From NCBI RefSeq assembly GCF_007896895.1, contig NZ_VOGW01000070.1:1-37707 (forward strand): a DNA stretch of 37,707 bases, read 5' to 3'. A model generated the notes under the pieces. The model saw nothing but the letters and a program-made list of their open reading frames with translations. It searched no databases and had not been told where the DNA came from. This document shows positions 1 to 7,489 of the stretch, in pieces. Position 1 is the first letter of the stretch, and each line of letters opens with the position of its first letter. Source of the DNA: Streptomyces misionensis (GTDB taxonomy: Bacteria > Actinomycetota > Actinomycetes > Streptomycetales > Streptomycetaceae). The translations under genes and the position numbers were made by a program.

Positions 1-20
1 CCGCATTCGGAACTACTCGT

Positions 21-707
21 CTAGCGCAGCCCCACCCCCCGCGCCAGCCCCGTCACCGCGTGCCGGAAGAACCGCTCCCGGTCCTCGACCACCTTGTGGA
101 ACTGGCCGAACAGTTCGAAGCTCACCAGGCCGAACAGCTGGGCCCAGGCGGCGATCAGGGCGGCGGCCGCCTCCGGGGGCAGATCGGGGGCGAGCTCGGC
201 GGCCATGCGCTCGGCCTCGGGGCGCAGCGCGTCGGGCAGCGGGAGGTCGGCGAGGCCCGGGCCCTGGTGGGCGTCGCGGACGATCCCGACGAGGACCAGG
301 CCGGTCCGGGCGGCGGACGGGATCGTGGTCTCGGGGGCGGCGTAACCCGGCACGGGCGAGCCGTAGATCAGCGCGTACTCGTGGGGATGGCCGAGCGCCC
401 AGTCCCGCACCGCCTCGCAGACGGCCGTGAAGCGGGCCGCGGGAGCGGCGTCCGCGGCGATGTCGCGCGCCTTCTCCGCGGCGGCGCCGAGGGCGTCGTA
501 CGCATCGATGATCAGGGCGGTCAGCAGTTCGTCCCGGCTGGGGAAGTACCGGTAGAGGGCGGAGGAGACCATGCCCAGCTCGCGGGCGACGGCCCGCAGG
601 GAGAGCTTGGCCGCGCCCTCGGCCGCCACCTGTCTGCGGGCCTCCTCCTTGATGGCCGCGGTTACCTCGTTCCTGGCCCGTGCACGGGCGCCCTGTGCAG
701 TGGTCAT
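21..707 (-). CDS. TetR/AcrR-family transcriptional regulator
   Basis: A 228-residue DNA-binding repressor-type protein. The N-terminal helix-turn-helix lies at about residues 35-54, with the family hallmark ending in ALYRYFPSRDEL. The C-terminal half is an all-helical ligand domain of the type often labelled TetR_C_13/WHG. I place the start at the ATG followed by TTAQGAR; the frame is open a further 11 codons upstream, but that extension is not family-like. There is no clear Shine-Dalgarno. A CAGAAT box sits 6 nt before the ATG (714-719), so the message may be leaderless. The gene is divergent from a deazaflavin-type oxidoreductase, and the shared spacer holds repeated AGAGCA-N-TGCTCT palindromes, so self-regulation and control of the neighbour are likely. 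The ligand cannot be inferred. Confidence 0.9.
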   Translation of the reverse strand: MTTAQGARARARNEVTAAIKEEARRQVAAEGAAKLSLRAVARELGMVSSALYRYFPSRDELLTALIIDAYDALGAAAEKARDIAADAAPAARFTAVCEAVRDWALGHPHEYALIYGSPVPGYAAPETTIPSAARTGLVLVGIVRDAHQGPGLADLPLPDALRPEAERMAAELAPDLPPEAAAALIAAWAQLFGLVSFELFGQFHKVVEDRERFFRHAVTGLARGVGLR

Positions 708-747
708 ACCCGTATTCTGCCACGCCCGAGATCGGTGCACACAAAAA

Positions 748-833
748 GGAGCGCTGCACCAAAAAAAGAGCAGTGCTCTTGCAATGGATCACCGATCTGG
801 CCCACACTGACAACGAACCGAGAGCACTGCTCC
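748..833. promoter_or_regulatory. Triplicate candidate TetR operators and divergent promoter
   Basis: A perfect palindrome, AGAGCAGTGCTCT, is at 767-779 and extends to 766-780 with flanking A/T. A near copy, AGAGCACTGCTCC, is at 821-833. A weaker copy, GGAGCGCTGCACC (10 of 13 bases matching the second), is at 748-760. A possible plus-strand promoter is TTGCAA (779-784), 18 bp, CACACT (803-808). This would place one site over the -35 box and one just after the transcription start of the oxidoreductase gene, the geometry expected for repression by the divergent TetR protein. The palindromes are seen directly; their role is inferred. Confidence 0.65.
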
Positions 834-856
834 AGAAACCGGCCGTGGGGGTCACC

Positions 857-1312
857 ATGTCTTCGTCTTCGCCGTACTACCTCAAGGGCAGCCCGATGAA
901 CGTGCGCCTGAACGGCGTGATCGGCTGGCTCGCCCGGCACGGGCTCAGTCTCGCGGGCAGCGCCGAGATGTCCGTGCGGGGCCGCAAGAGCGGCAAGATG
1001 CAGCGCACCCCGGTCAACCCGCACACCTACGACGGCGGGCAGTACCTGGTCTCGGCGCGCGGCCACTCGCAGTGGGTGCGCAACATGCGCGCCGCCGGCG
1101 GCGGTGAACTGCGCGTCGGCCGCAAGGTGCGCGCGTTCACCGCGGTGGAGCTTCCCGACGACGAGAAGCTCCCGATCCTGCGGACCTACCTGGAGAAGTG
1201 GGGCTGGGAGGTCAACCAGTACTTCGACGGGGTGACCGCCAAGTCCTCGGACGAGGAGCTCGTCGCCTGCGCCCCCGACCACCCCGTCTTCCGCATCACC
1301 GTCACGAAGTGA
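857..1312 (+). CDS. Nitroreductase-family deazaflavin (F420)-dependent oxidoreductase
   Basis: A 151-residue protein of the Ddn-like split-barrel family, small enzymes that use reduced F420 to reduce quinones or xenobiotics. Family features visible are the GRKSGKMQRTPV segment (about residues 40-50), the SARGHSQWVRNMRAAG block that normally contacts the cofactor, and a GRKVRAF strand after it. Length is typical. The start is the ATG of MSSSSPYYLKG, preceded by a G-rich stretch; a second ATG 39 nt later is possible. The gene lies behind the repeated TetR-type palindromes, suggesting substrate-induced expression. Its 3' end overlaps the converging flavoprotein gene by 11 bp. The family is confident; the substrate is unknown. 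Confidence 0.85.
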   Translation: MSSSSPYYLKGSPMNVRLNGVIGWLARHGLSLAGSAEMSVRGRKSGKMQRTPVNPHTYDGGQYLVSARGHSQWVRNMRAAGGGELRVGRKVRAFTAVELPDDEKLPILRTYLEKWGWEVNQYFDGVTAKSSDEELVACAPDHPVFRITVTK

Positions 1313-2570
1313 CGGGCTCCTCCTCGGCCTTCGCCGGCTCCGCGGCCTGCGCGGAGCGGGCCGGGCCCGGGTCCAGGGCGGTCAGGGCCCGCTGGGCGAG
1401 CGGATGGGAGCGGACCAGCTCGCCGAGGGTGGTGGCGCCCCGGGTGATGTTCCGGAACGCGTTCCACGCCGGGCGGAAGCCGGTGAGGGCCGCGTGGAAG
1501 AGGCCGGGCCGGCGCTCGAACGCCGCGAGCAGGCGCTTGCCGATGCTCATCTCGACACCGAGCCCCGCCTTGATGGCGAAGGCGTAGTTCAGGGCCTGGC
1601 GGCGGGTGTCGACCGCGTCGTGCGCCTCGGCGATGCGCACCGCCCACTCGCCGGCCAGCCGGCCCGAGCGCAGCGCGAAGGAGATGCCCTCGCGGGTCCA
1701 CGGTTCGAGCAGACCGGCCGCGTCGCCGCAGACCAGGACCCGGCCGCGGGAGAGCGGCGAGTCGTCGGCGCGGCAGCGGGTCAAGTGCCCGGAGGAGACG
1801 GCCGGTTCGAAGCCGGCCAGGCCCAGCCGGGCGATGAAGTCCTCCAGGTAGCGCTTGGTCGCCGCGCCCTGGCCGCGGGCGGAGATCACCCCGACCGTCA
1901 GGGTGTCGCCCTTGGGGAACACCCAGCCGTAACTGCCGGGCATGGGGCCCCAGTCGATGAGCACCCGGCCCTTCCAGTCCTCGGCGACCGGCTCGGGGAC
2001 CGGGATCTCCGCCTCCAGGCCGAGGTCCACCTGGTCCAGCTTCACCCCGACGTGGGCGCCTATCCGGCTGGCGCTGCCGTCCGCGCCGACGACCGCGTGG
2101 GCCAGGACGGTCTCCCCGCCCTGGAGCACGACGGCGACCGTGCGCCGGTCGGGCACCGCCGAGCCGTGCTGCTCGACGCGCTGCACCGTGACGCCCGTAC
2201 GCAGTTCGGCGCCCGCCTTCTGGGCGTGCTCGACCAGCTGCTGGTCGAACTCGGGCCGGTTGATCAGCCCGAACAGCATCTGCTTGGAGCGGCGGGTGCG
2301 GGTGAAGCGCCCGTTGTGGGAGAAGGTGACCGCGTGCACCCGGTCCCGCAGGGGCAGCTCGAAGCCCGGCGGCAGGGCGTCCCGCGAGGGCCCGATGATG
2401 CCGCCGCCGCAGGTTTTGTAACGGGGCAACTCGGCTTTCTCCAGCAACAGGACGCGCCGCCCCGCGACCGCCGCCGCGTAGGCGGCCGAGGCCCCCGCGG
2501 GTCCCGCGCCCACCACGACGACGTCCCACACACGCTGCACGTCGTCCGCCGAAGAGTTCTCGCCGCTCAC
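1302..2570 (-). CDS. Geranylgeranyl reductase family FAD-dependent oxidoreductase
   Basis: A 422-residue flavoprotein. The Rossmann dinucleotide site DVVVVGAGPAGASAAYAA is at about residues 16-33, followed by LLLEKAELPRYKTCGGG, the segment typical of geranylgeranyl reductase/GGR-like proteins. A second FAD motif, VCGDAAGLLEPWTREGI, lies near residues 285-301. Such enzymes saturate isoprenoid chains of menaquinone, lipids or carotenoids, but many Streptomyces paralogues have no known substrate. The GTG start gives a short leader before the Rossmann strand; a weak GGAG lies about 13 nt upstream, so a slightly later GTG is possible. The gene is divergent from the M20 peptidase and convergent with the deazaflavin enzyme. 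Confidence 0.85.
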   Translation of the reverse strand: MSGENSSADDVQRVWDVVVVGAGPAGASAAYAAAVAGRRVLLLEKAELPRYKTCGGGIIGPSRDALPPGFELPLRDRVHAVTFSHNGRFTRTRRSKQMLFGLINRPEFDQQLVEHAQKAGAELRTGVTVQRVEQHGSAVPDRRTVAVVLQGGETVLAHAVVGADGSASRIGAHVGVKLDQVDLGLEAEIPVPEPVAEDWKGRVLIDWGPMPGSYGWVFPKGDTLTVGVISARGQGAATKRYLEDFIARLGLAGFEPAVSSGHLTRCRADDSPLSRGRVLVCGDAAGLLEPWTREGISFALRSGRLAGEWAVRIAEAHDAVDTRRQALNYAFAIKAGLGVEMSIGKRLLAAFERRPGLFHAALTGFRPAWNAFRNITRGATTLGELVRSHPLAQRALTALDPGPARSAQAAEPAKAEEEPVTS

Positions 2571-2740
2571 GATGGTCTACTGCTCCGATCAAGCCGCTGC
2601 CGCTCCCCCACGCCCACGACATCCCGCGAGCGGGGGGTAACCCGATGTATCCCGCATCCTACGGCCGCCGGCGGCGAGCGCCGCTGTGGGAGGATCGGAG
2701 CACTCAGCAGGACAACGTCGCACCTACGAGGAGCGTGCCC

Positions 2741-4093
2741 ATGTCGTCGAATCCGGTCGCCGAGACCGTCGCCTCTCTGCTGCCCCGGGCCAAGGCGGAG
2801 CTGACCGAACTGGTCGCCTTCCGGTCCGTGGCGGACTTCGAGCAGTTCCCGAAGAGTGAGAGCGAGGCCGCCGCCAACTGGGTCGCCGACGCGTTGCGTG
2901 CCGAGGGTTTCGTCGACGTCGCCCTGCTCGACACCCCCGACGGGACCCAGTCGGTGTACGGCTACCTGCCGGGCCCCGAGGGCGCCAAAACGGTTCTTCT
3001 CTACGCGCACTACGACGTCCAGCCGCCGCTGGACGAGACGGGCTGGGCCACTCCGCCGTTCGAGCTGACCGAGCGCGACGGCCGTTGGTACGGCCGGGGG
3101 ACCGCGGACTGCAAGGGCGGTGTGATCATGCACCTGCTCGCGCTGCGCGCGCTCAAGGCGAACGGCGGCGTCCCGGTGAACGTCAAGGTGATCGTGGAGG
3201 GCTCGGAGGAGCAGGGCACGGGCGGCCTGGAGCGCTACGCCGAGCAGCACCCGGACCTGCTGACGGCCGACACCATCGTGATCGGTGACGCGGGCAACTT
3301 CCGGGTGGGCCTGCCGACGGTCACCACGATCCTGCGCGGCATGACCCTGGTGCGGGTGAGCGTCGACACCCTCGCGGGCAACCTGCACTCGGGGCAGTTC
3401 GGCGGTGCCGCCCCGGACGCGCTGGCCGCGCTGATCCGGGTGCTGGACTCGCTGCGCGCCGAGGACGGTTCCACCACCGTCGACGGTCTCGACTCGTCGG
3501 CCACCTGGGACGGTCTGGAGTACACCGAGGAGCAGTTCCGCGCGGACGCCAAGGTGCTGGATGGCGTTGAGCTCACCGGCTCCGGTTCGGTCGCCGACCG
3601 GCTGTGGGCCCGTCCGGCGGTGACCGTCATGGGCATCGACTGCCCGCCGGTCGTCGGCGCCACCCCCTCGGTGCAGGCCGCCGCCCGCGCGCTGATCAGC
3701 CTGCGGGTGCCGCCGGGCGTGGACGCGACGGAGGCGACGAAGCTGCTGTCGGCGCACATCGAGGCGCACACCCCGTGGGGCGCCCGCGTCCAGGTGGAGC
3801 AGATCGGCCAGGGCCAGCCGTTCCGCGCCGACCCGACCAGCCCGGCCTACCGGGCGATGGCCGAGGCGATGGCCGTCGCCTACCCGGGCGAGACCATGCA
3901 GTACGCGGGCCAGGGCGGCTCCATCCCGCTGTGCAACACCCTCGCCGGCCTCTACCCGCAGGCGGAGATCCTGCTGATCGGCCTGAGCGAGCCGGAGGCC
4001 CAGATCCACGCGGTGAACGAGAGCGTCTCGCCCGAGGAGCTGGAGCGGCTGTCGGTGGCCGAGGCCCTGTTCCTGCGCAACTACGCGAGCTGA
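2741..4093 (+). CDS. M20-family dipeptidase (zinc metallopeptidase)
   Basis: A 450-residue cytoplasmic dipeptidase of the CNDP/PepV-like M20 group. Zinc-site motifs are in order: LLYAHYDVQPP (His near residue 90), GTADCKGG (bridging Asp near 123), EGSEEQGTGG (Glu pair near 156-157), then the dimerisation-lid segment NLHSGQFGG, and finally QGGSIPL and IHAVNE near the C-terminus. The start is the ATG with GAGGAG 7 nt upstream. No signal peptide is visible. It probably hydrolyses dipeptides or related amide bonds. The gene stands alone, divergent from the flavoprotein gene and followed by a GC-rich hairpin. Confidence 0.93.
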   Translation: MSSNPVAETVASLLPRAKAELTELVAFRSVADFEQFPKSESEAAANWVADALRAEGFVDVALLDTPDGTQSVYGYLPGPEGAKTVLLYAHYDVQPPLDETGWATPPFELTERDGRWYGRGTADCKGGVIMHLLALRALKANGGVPVNVKVIVEGSEEQGTGGLERYAEQHPDLLTADTIVIGDAGNFRVGLPTVTTILRGMTLVRVSVDTLAGNLHSGQFGGAAPDALAALIRVLDSLRAEDGSTTVDGLDSSATWDGLEYTEEQFRADAKVLDGVELTGSGSVADRLWARPAVTVMGIDCPPVVGATPSVQAAARALISLRVPPGVDATEATKLLSAHIEAHTPWGARVQVEQIGQGQPFRADPTSPAYRAMAEAMAVAYPGETMQYAGQGGSIPLCNTLAGLYPQAEILLIGLSEPEAQIHAVNESVSPEELERLSVAEALFLRNYAS

Positions 4094-4111
4094 ACCGACC
4101 GCTGAACACCG

Positions 4112-4131
4112 GCCCGGCGGGGCCGCCGGGC
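4112..4131 (+). terminator. GC-rich hairpin after the M20 peptidase
   Basis: GCCCGGCG and CGCCGGGC form a perfect 8-bp stem with a 4-nt loop, starting 18 bp after the peptidase stop. There is no U-tract, which is usual for Streptomyces terminators. The rest of the 300-bp gap up to the SnoaL-like gene shows no coding pattern I can defend. Confidence 0.45.
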
Positions 4132-4392
4132 GGGCGGAAAGCTCCGCACCCGGCGCCCGCCGGCCCGGCGACCGGCCTGACGGGCGACGCCCGGTCCCGT
4201 CGGTCCCGGACGGGCGAGACAGCCGTCCACAGAGCCCTCGGGGTACGGGCCGTACTGCCCATGGGCGGGCACGGCCCGACGAACTCCCGCTCCCCGTCGG
4301 CCCATCGCGCACGCGTCATCCGAGGGGACCCACCGGCTCAGGCCCTGCCGTGCGGACGGGTCCCGTGGAGGGCCTGCGCCACGAAGGGCCGC

Positions 4393-4767
4393 CTAGCCGG
4401 CCGGTCGGCCGAGACCGGACAGTCCCCACAGCTCGGCGATCAGACCGTGCTGGACTCGGAAGATCTCCATCATGGTGGGTGCGGGCTCCGCGCCGCCCGG
4501 CACGGAGTTCGAAAGCCCGCGCAGCACGGAACGGACGGCGACCCGGTCGCGGTCCACGAGCATGTCCTCGACGGTGACCCGGATGCCGGGATGGGCTGCG
4601 AACATCCTGGACCAGGCGTCCGCGACGGCCCCGACACCGGCGGTTCCCAGCGGGTGGCTCACGAAGTCCGGTGCGAGGATCGTCTCCAGAGCAGCCAGGT
4701 CCCGGCCGTTGAACGCCTCGTACATGCGCAGACCGACCGCCCTTGCTTCACGCTCTTCGCCTGTCAT
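4393..4767 (-). CDS. SnoaL-like / NTF2-fold protein (ester cyclase type)
   Basis: A 124-residue protein with the SnoaL-like polyketide-cyclase/NTF2 fold: helix MYEAFNGRDLAAL, then LAPDFVSHPLG, a helix ending in MFAAHPGIRVTVEDML, and strands VRSVLRG and MMEIFRVQHGLIAELWG. Members include cyclases, isomerases and many proteins of unknown role. The start is the ATG before TGEEREA, because GGAGGAAGGAAG precedes it. An upstream in-frame ATG (4818) has TACGGT 6 nt before it, a leaderless signature, so a 17-residue longer form is possible. It sits beside an SDR and a TetR gene with similarly relaxed codon usage. The substrate is unknown. Confidence 0.75.
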   Translation of the reverse strand: MTGEEREARAVGLRMYEAFNGRDLAALETILAPDFVSHPLGTAGVGAVADAWSRMFAAHPGIRVTVEDMLVDRDRVAVRSVLRGLSNSVPGGAEPAPTMMEIFRVQHGLIAELWGLSGLGRPAG

Positions 4768-5066
4768 CGGCCCACTTCCTTCCTCCGGCGCCGGAGATCC
4801 CGGCCCTGTGGCTCTCATGGCGTGACCGTAGCGGCGCGGTCTGACACCACCCTCCTTGTGGACGGCGAAGGCGGAAGGCCCGTGGTGTCGGGCCACACGT
4901 GAAGCGCCCTCCGAGGATGCGGTCCCAGTCCTGGCCGGCGGAACCGCCGGTCCGGTCCCCTTCGACCGTCTCCCGCGAGAATCGTCCGTGGGTGGTGAGT
5001 TGATCGCTTGAGGGTGCCGTCCTTTTGCCGACAGGGGGCGGTTTCGAGTAGCCCGACTCGTCGCTG
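4768..5066. other. Intergenic stretch without a supported gene
   Basis: About 300 bp between the SnoaL-like gene and the SDR gene. Apart from the possible leaderless box TACGGT for a longer SnoaL-like protein (minus strand, just above 4818), I see no open frame with convincing codon bias and no strong hairpin. Confidence 0.5.
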
Positions 5067-5804
5067 TCAGGCTTGCGCGGTGGGGCGGACGACGATCTCG
5101 CTGACATCGACGCCGTCGGGTTGTTCGATGGCGTAGCCGATGGCGGAGGCAATCGCCGAGGGCGGCATGGCGATCTCGTCCCGCTGCCGGGTCATCGCCG
5201 CCGCGGCTTCAGGGCTGGCTCCCTTGCCGACGCCTTCGGTATTGGTGAAGCCGGGTGAGACGAGTGTGACGCGCAAGTCGGGTCCCGACTCCTGGCGTAG
5301 GCCCTCGGTAAGCACCTTCACCGCCGTTTTGGTGGCCGCGTAGACCCCCTGGGGGGATTTGACGACGTAGGCCGCAGTGGAGCCGACGTTGACGAACTGG
5401 CCGAAGCGCTGCCGGCGGAAGACGGGCAGAGCCGCCCCGATGCCGTTGAGCAGGCCGGTGATGTGGGTGGCGACCATGGCGTCCCAGTCATCCTGGCGCA
5501 GGTCGTCGAACGGTGAGACGGCCATCGTGCCTGCGTTGGAGACGAGGACGTCGAGTCGACCGTACTGGTGGAGGGCCGTGTCCGTCAGGCGCTGGAGGTC
5601 TTCGCGGCGCGTGACGTCGACGACGACGCCGGTGGCGGTGCCGCCCTTCGCCGTGATGCCGTCCACGACGGCATTCAGTCGGTCCTCGCGCCGGGCTCCG
5701 AGCACGAGCTGGGCGCCCTTTTCGGCGAGGTAGGCCGCAGTTGCCTCACCGATGCCGCTGCTGGCCCCTGTGATCGCAATGACTTTGCCCTGGATGCCCG
5801 ACAT
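5067..5804 (-). CDS. SDR-family NAD(P)-dependent oxidoreductase
   Basis: A 245-residue classical short-chain dehydrogenase. The cofactor motif TGASSGIG is at about residues 12-19, ARRED follows strand 2 (suggesting NADP preference), NAG is near 90, and the catalytic Ser-Tyr-Lys set appears as VNVGSTAAY and GVYAATKTAV. The C-terminal DVSEIVVRPT is the usual SDR tail. AAAGGAAG lies 5-8 nt before the ATG. The gene is divergent from a TetR regulator, the usual arrangement for a substrate-inducible SDR. Its early codons include many A/T-ending triplets (AAA, ATT, ACA, GCA, GAA, AAT), unlike the flanking genes, so it may have been acquired. The substrate is unknown. Confidence 0.93.
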   Translation of the reverse strand: MSGIQGKVIAITGASSGIGEATAAYLAEKGAQLVLGARREDRLNAVVDGITAKGGTATGVVVDVTRREDLQRLTDTALHQYGRLDVLVSNAGTMAVSPFDDLRQDDWDAMVATHITGLLNGIGAALPVFRRQRFGQFVNVGSTAAYVVKSPQGVYAATKTAVKVLTEGLRQESGPDLRVTLVSPGFTNTEGVGKGASPEAAAAMTRQRDEIAMPPSAIASAIGYAIEQPDGVDVSEIVVRPTAQA

Positions 5805-5883
5805 GATCGGCTTCCTTTCTTGGGGGTGCGCGCAGGTCAGTGCAGTGACCTACAGTGAAACCGGAGGTGTCCCCAGTTGGCTC

Positions 5884-5913
5884 ACCCTAAGTGGGGGCGC
5901 ATCCGGTTAGCAA
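5884..5913 (-). promoter_or_regulatory. Candidate promoter for the SDR gene
   Basis: On the minus strand, TTGCTA (5908-5913) is 18 bp from TAGGGT (5884-5889), a good match to the Streptomyces housekeeping promoter. It predicts a start near 5877 and a leader of roughly 70 nt for the SDR. The direct repeat TTCGAA-GGGC-TTCGAA at 5915-5930 lies immediately upstream, between promoter and TetR start, and could be a regulator site. Confidence 0.5.
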
Positions 5914-5950
5914 GTTCGAAGGGCTTCGAAGAAGGGAATGGCGAGCACTG

Positions 5951-6523
5951 ATGACCGACGGAACGCCTCGGCCGCTGCGGGCTGACGCACGGCGGAACAG
6001 GGAGAAGATCCTTACGGCCGCTGTACGCGTCTTCACGACGGAGGGGCTGGATGCGCACCTGGAACGCATCGCCAAGGAGGCAGGCGTGGGCAGTGCGACC
6101 CTGTACCGCAACTTCCCCACCCGGGAGGCCCTGATCGAGGCGGTCTACCGCAACGAGGTGGCCCAACTGTGCGATGCCGCCCCCGCTCTCCTTGCGCAGA
6201 AGCCGCCGACAGAGGCCCTGCGCGCGTGGACACGCCTGTTCCTGGACTACGTCACGGCCAAGTACGGCATGATCGACGCCCTGCGCGCCATTGCCGCGAC
6301 GGGAAGCAATCCTTATGGCCACAGCCGGGAAATGATCCAGGCCGCCATTACCTCGCTCATGGACGCCTGCACGGCCGCCGGGGCGATCCGCACGGACATC
6401 CGGCCCACCGACATCGGCGCTGCCCTGGAAGGCATCGCCCTCACCTCGGCGGGCGCTGAACACCGACAGCAAGCGGAGCGCCTGCTCGACCTCACCCTGG
6501 ACGGCCTCACGGTCCGCCCGTGA
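5951..6523 (+). CDS. TetR/AcrR-family transcriptional regulator
   Basis: A 190-residue repressor. The N-terminal HTH (ADARRNREKILTAAVRVF, then HLERIAKEAGVGSATLYRNF) occupies about residues 10-58, and the C-terminal domain resembles TetR_C/SbtR-like ligand domains. The ATG before TDGTPRP is chosen because the HTH begins soon after; a GAAGGGA lies 13 nt upstream, rather far. An in-frame extension exists upstream but is not family-like. The gene is divergent from the SDR, which it probably controls. Codon usage is less GC-biased than the flanks, as in the SDR. Confidence 0.88.
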   Translation: MTDGTPRPLRADARRNREKILTAAVRVFTTEGLDAHLERIAKEAGVGSATLYRNFPTREALIEAVYRNEVAQLCDAAPALLAQKPPTEALRAWTRLFLDYVTAKYGMIDALRAIAATGSNPYGHSREMIQAAITSLMDACTAAGAIRTDIRPTDIGAALEGIALTSAGAEHRQQAERLLDLTLDGLTVRP

Positions 6524-6725
6524 GGCCTCGTGCGGGGGTCCGCTCCACCACCGCGGGGCCTCGGGCGGTCGTTCCTCGCTGTCGTCGTCCTCGTCCAGCT
6601 CGGGCCCGTCGGGGTCGCGGAGCGGGCGCAGGGCGCCGGCGACCGCTCCCGCCGCGCGGCTTCCGCTCTGGGCGGACAGCTTCCGCTGACGGCGGAGAGG
6701 GCTCGCTCTCGCACGTGCCCCCACC

Positions 6726-6731
6726 TACGGT
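6726..6731 (+). promoter_or_regulatory. Leaderless -10 box of the MBL-fold gene
   Basis: TACGGT ends 6 nt before the ATG at 6738, the spacing that puts transcription start at the start codon. No Shine-Dalgarno is present. The -35 region is not recognisable. Confidence 0.5.
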
Positions 6732-6737
6732 CGGGGC

Positions 6738-7487
6738 ATGGACGTGATCGAGCTTCTTCCCCGGCTGCATCTGCTGCGCTTCCCGGTCGGTCAGGCCTAT
6801 CTCTGGCGGGACGGCGAGGAGTTGACGCTCGTCGACGCGGGCCCGGTCGGCTCGGGGGCGGTGATCGCCGAGGCCGTCAGGGCGCTCGGGCGCGCGCCCG
6901 AGGACGTACGGCGCATCGTGCTGACCCACTTCCACGAGGACCACGTGGGCGGCGCGGGCGAGTTCGCCGCGCTGAGCGGTGCGCAGGTGCTGGCCCACCG
7001 GCTCGACGCGCCGTTCGTACGGGGTGAACTCCCCGGCCCCGCCCCGCGCCTGGAGGAGTGGGAGCGGCCGATCCGGGCCGACGTCGCCGGGCGCCTGCCC
7101 GAGGGCACACCGATGCCGCCGCCCTCGGTCCTAGAGGTGACGGAGGGCGAGGTGCTCGAATTCGGCGGCGGCGCCCGGGTGGTGCACGCCCCCGGGCACA
7201 CGGACGGCAGCATCGCGCTCCACCTGCCCGCCGAGGGCGTGCTGTTCACCGGGGACACGGTGGCCTCGCTGCCCGCCGAGGGCGTGCTGTCCGCCGGTGA
7301 GCCGGTGACGGCGGACTCGGTGAACCCCACGGTGATCCCTGGCGTGTTCAACCTCGACCGGGCACAGCTCCTCGATTCCGTACGGAGGCTGGCCGACCTC
7401 GGTGCCGAGGTCGCGTGCTTCGGCCATGGCGACCCGGTGCTGCGGGGCGCCGCCGCGGCGCTGCGCGGTGCGACGGCCGCCCCGTGA
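6738..7487 (+). CDS. MBL-fold metallo-hydrolase
   Basis: A 249-residue metallo-beta-lactamase-fold hydrolase. The metal motif THFHEDHVGG (HxHxDH) is at about residues 63-72, the next ligand His is in HAPGHTDGS, the bridging Asp is in LFTGDTVAS, and the last His is in CFGHGDP. This resembles glyoxalase-II-like hydrolases of small thioesters or esters, not true beta-lactamases. No signal peptide is present. It appears to be translated from a leaderless message. Its stop codon is 2 bp from the stop of the converging TmrB/Nudix gene. The substrate is unknown. Confidence 0.9.
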   Translation: MDVIELLPRLHLLRFPVGQAYLWRDGEELTLVDAGPVGSGAVIAEAVRALGRAPEDVRRIVLTHFHEDHVGGAGEFAALSGAQVLAHRLDAPFVRGELPGPAPRLEEWERPIRADVAGRLPEGTPMPPPSVLEVTEGEVLEFGGGARVVHAPGHTDGSIALHLPAEGVLFTGDTVASLPAEGVLSAGEPVTADSVNPTVIPGVFNLDRAQLLDSVRRLADLGAEVACFGHGDPVLRGAAAALRGATAAP

Positions 7488-7489
7488 CG

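Noticed and set aside
1186..2622. Long frame overlapping the geranylgeranyl-reductase-like gene
   Set aside because: Same strand but a different frame; Arg/Gly-rich and without motifs, while the chosen frame has a full FAD signature.
2645..2740. N-terminal extension of the M20 dipeptidase
   Set aside because: The frame is open upstream, but the GAGGAG ribosome-binding site and family length favour the ATG at 2741.
4748..5152. Minus-strand frame bridging the SnoaL-like and SDR genes
   Set aside because: Overlaps the SDR C-terminus out of frame and has no codon bias or homology.
6524..6737. Possible remnant gene on the minus strand (segment with DPDGPELDEDDDSEE)
   Set aside because: Codon bias looks coding for about 40 codons and may be the tail of a lost gene, but there is no start, no length and no family match.
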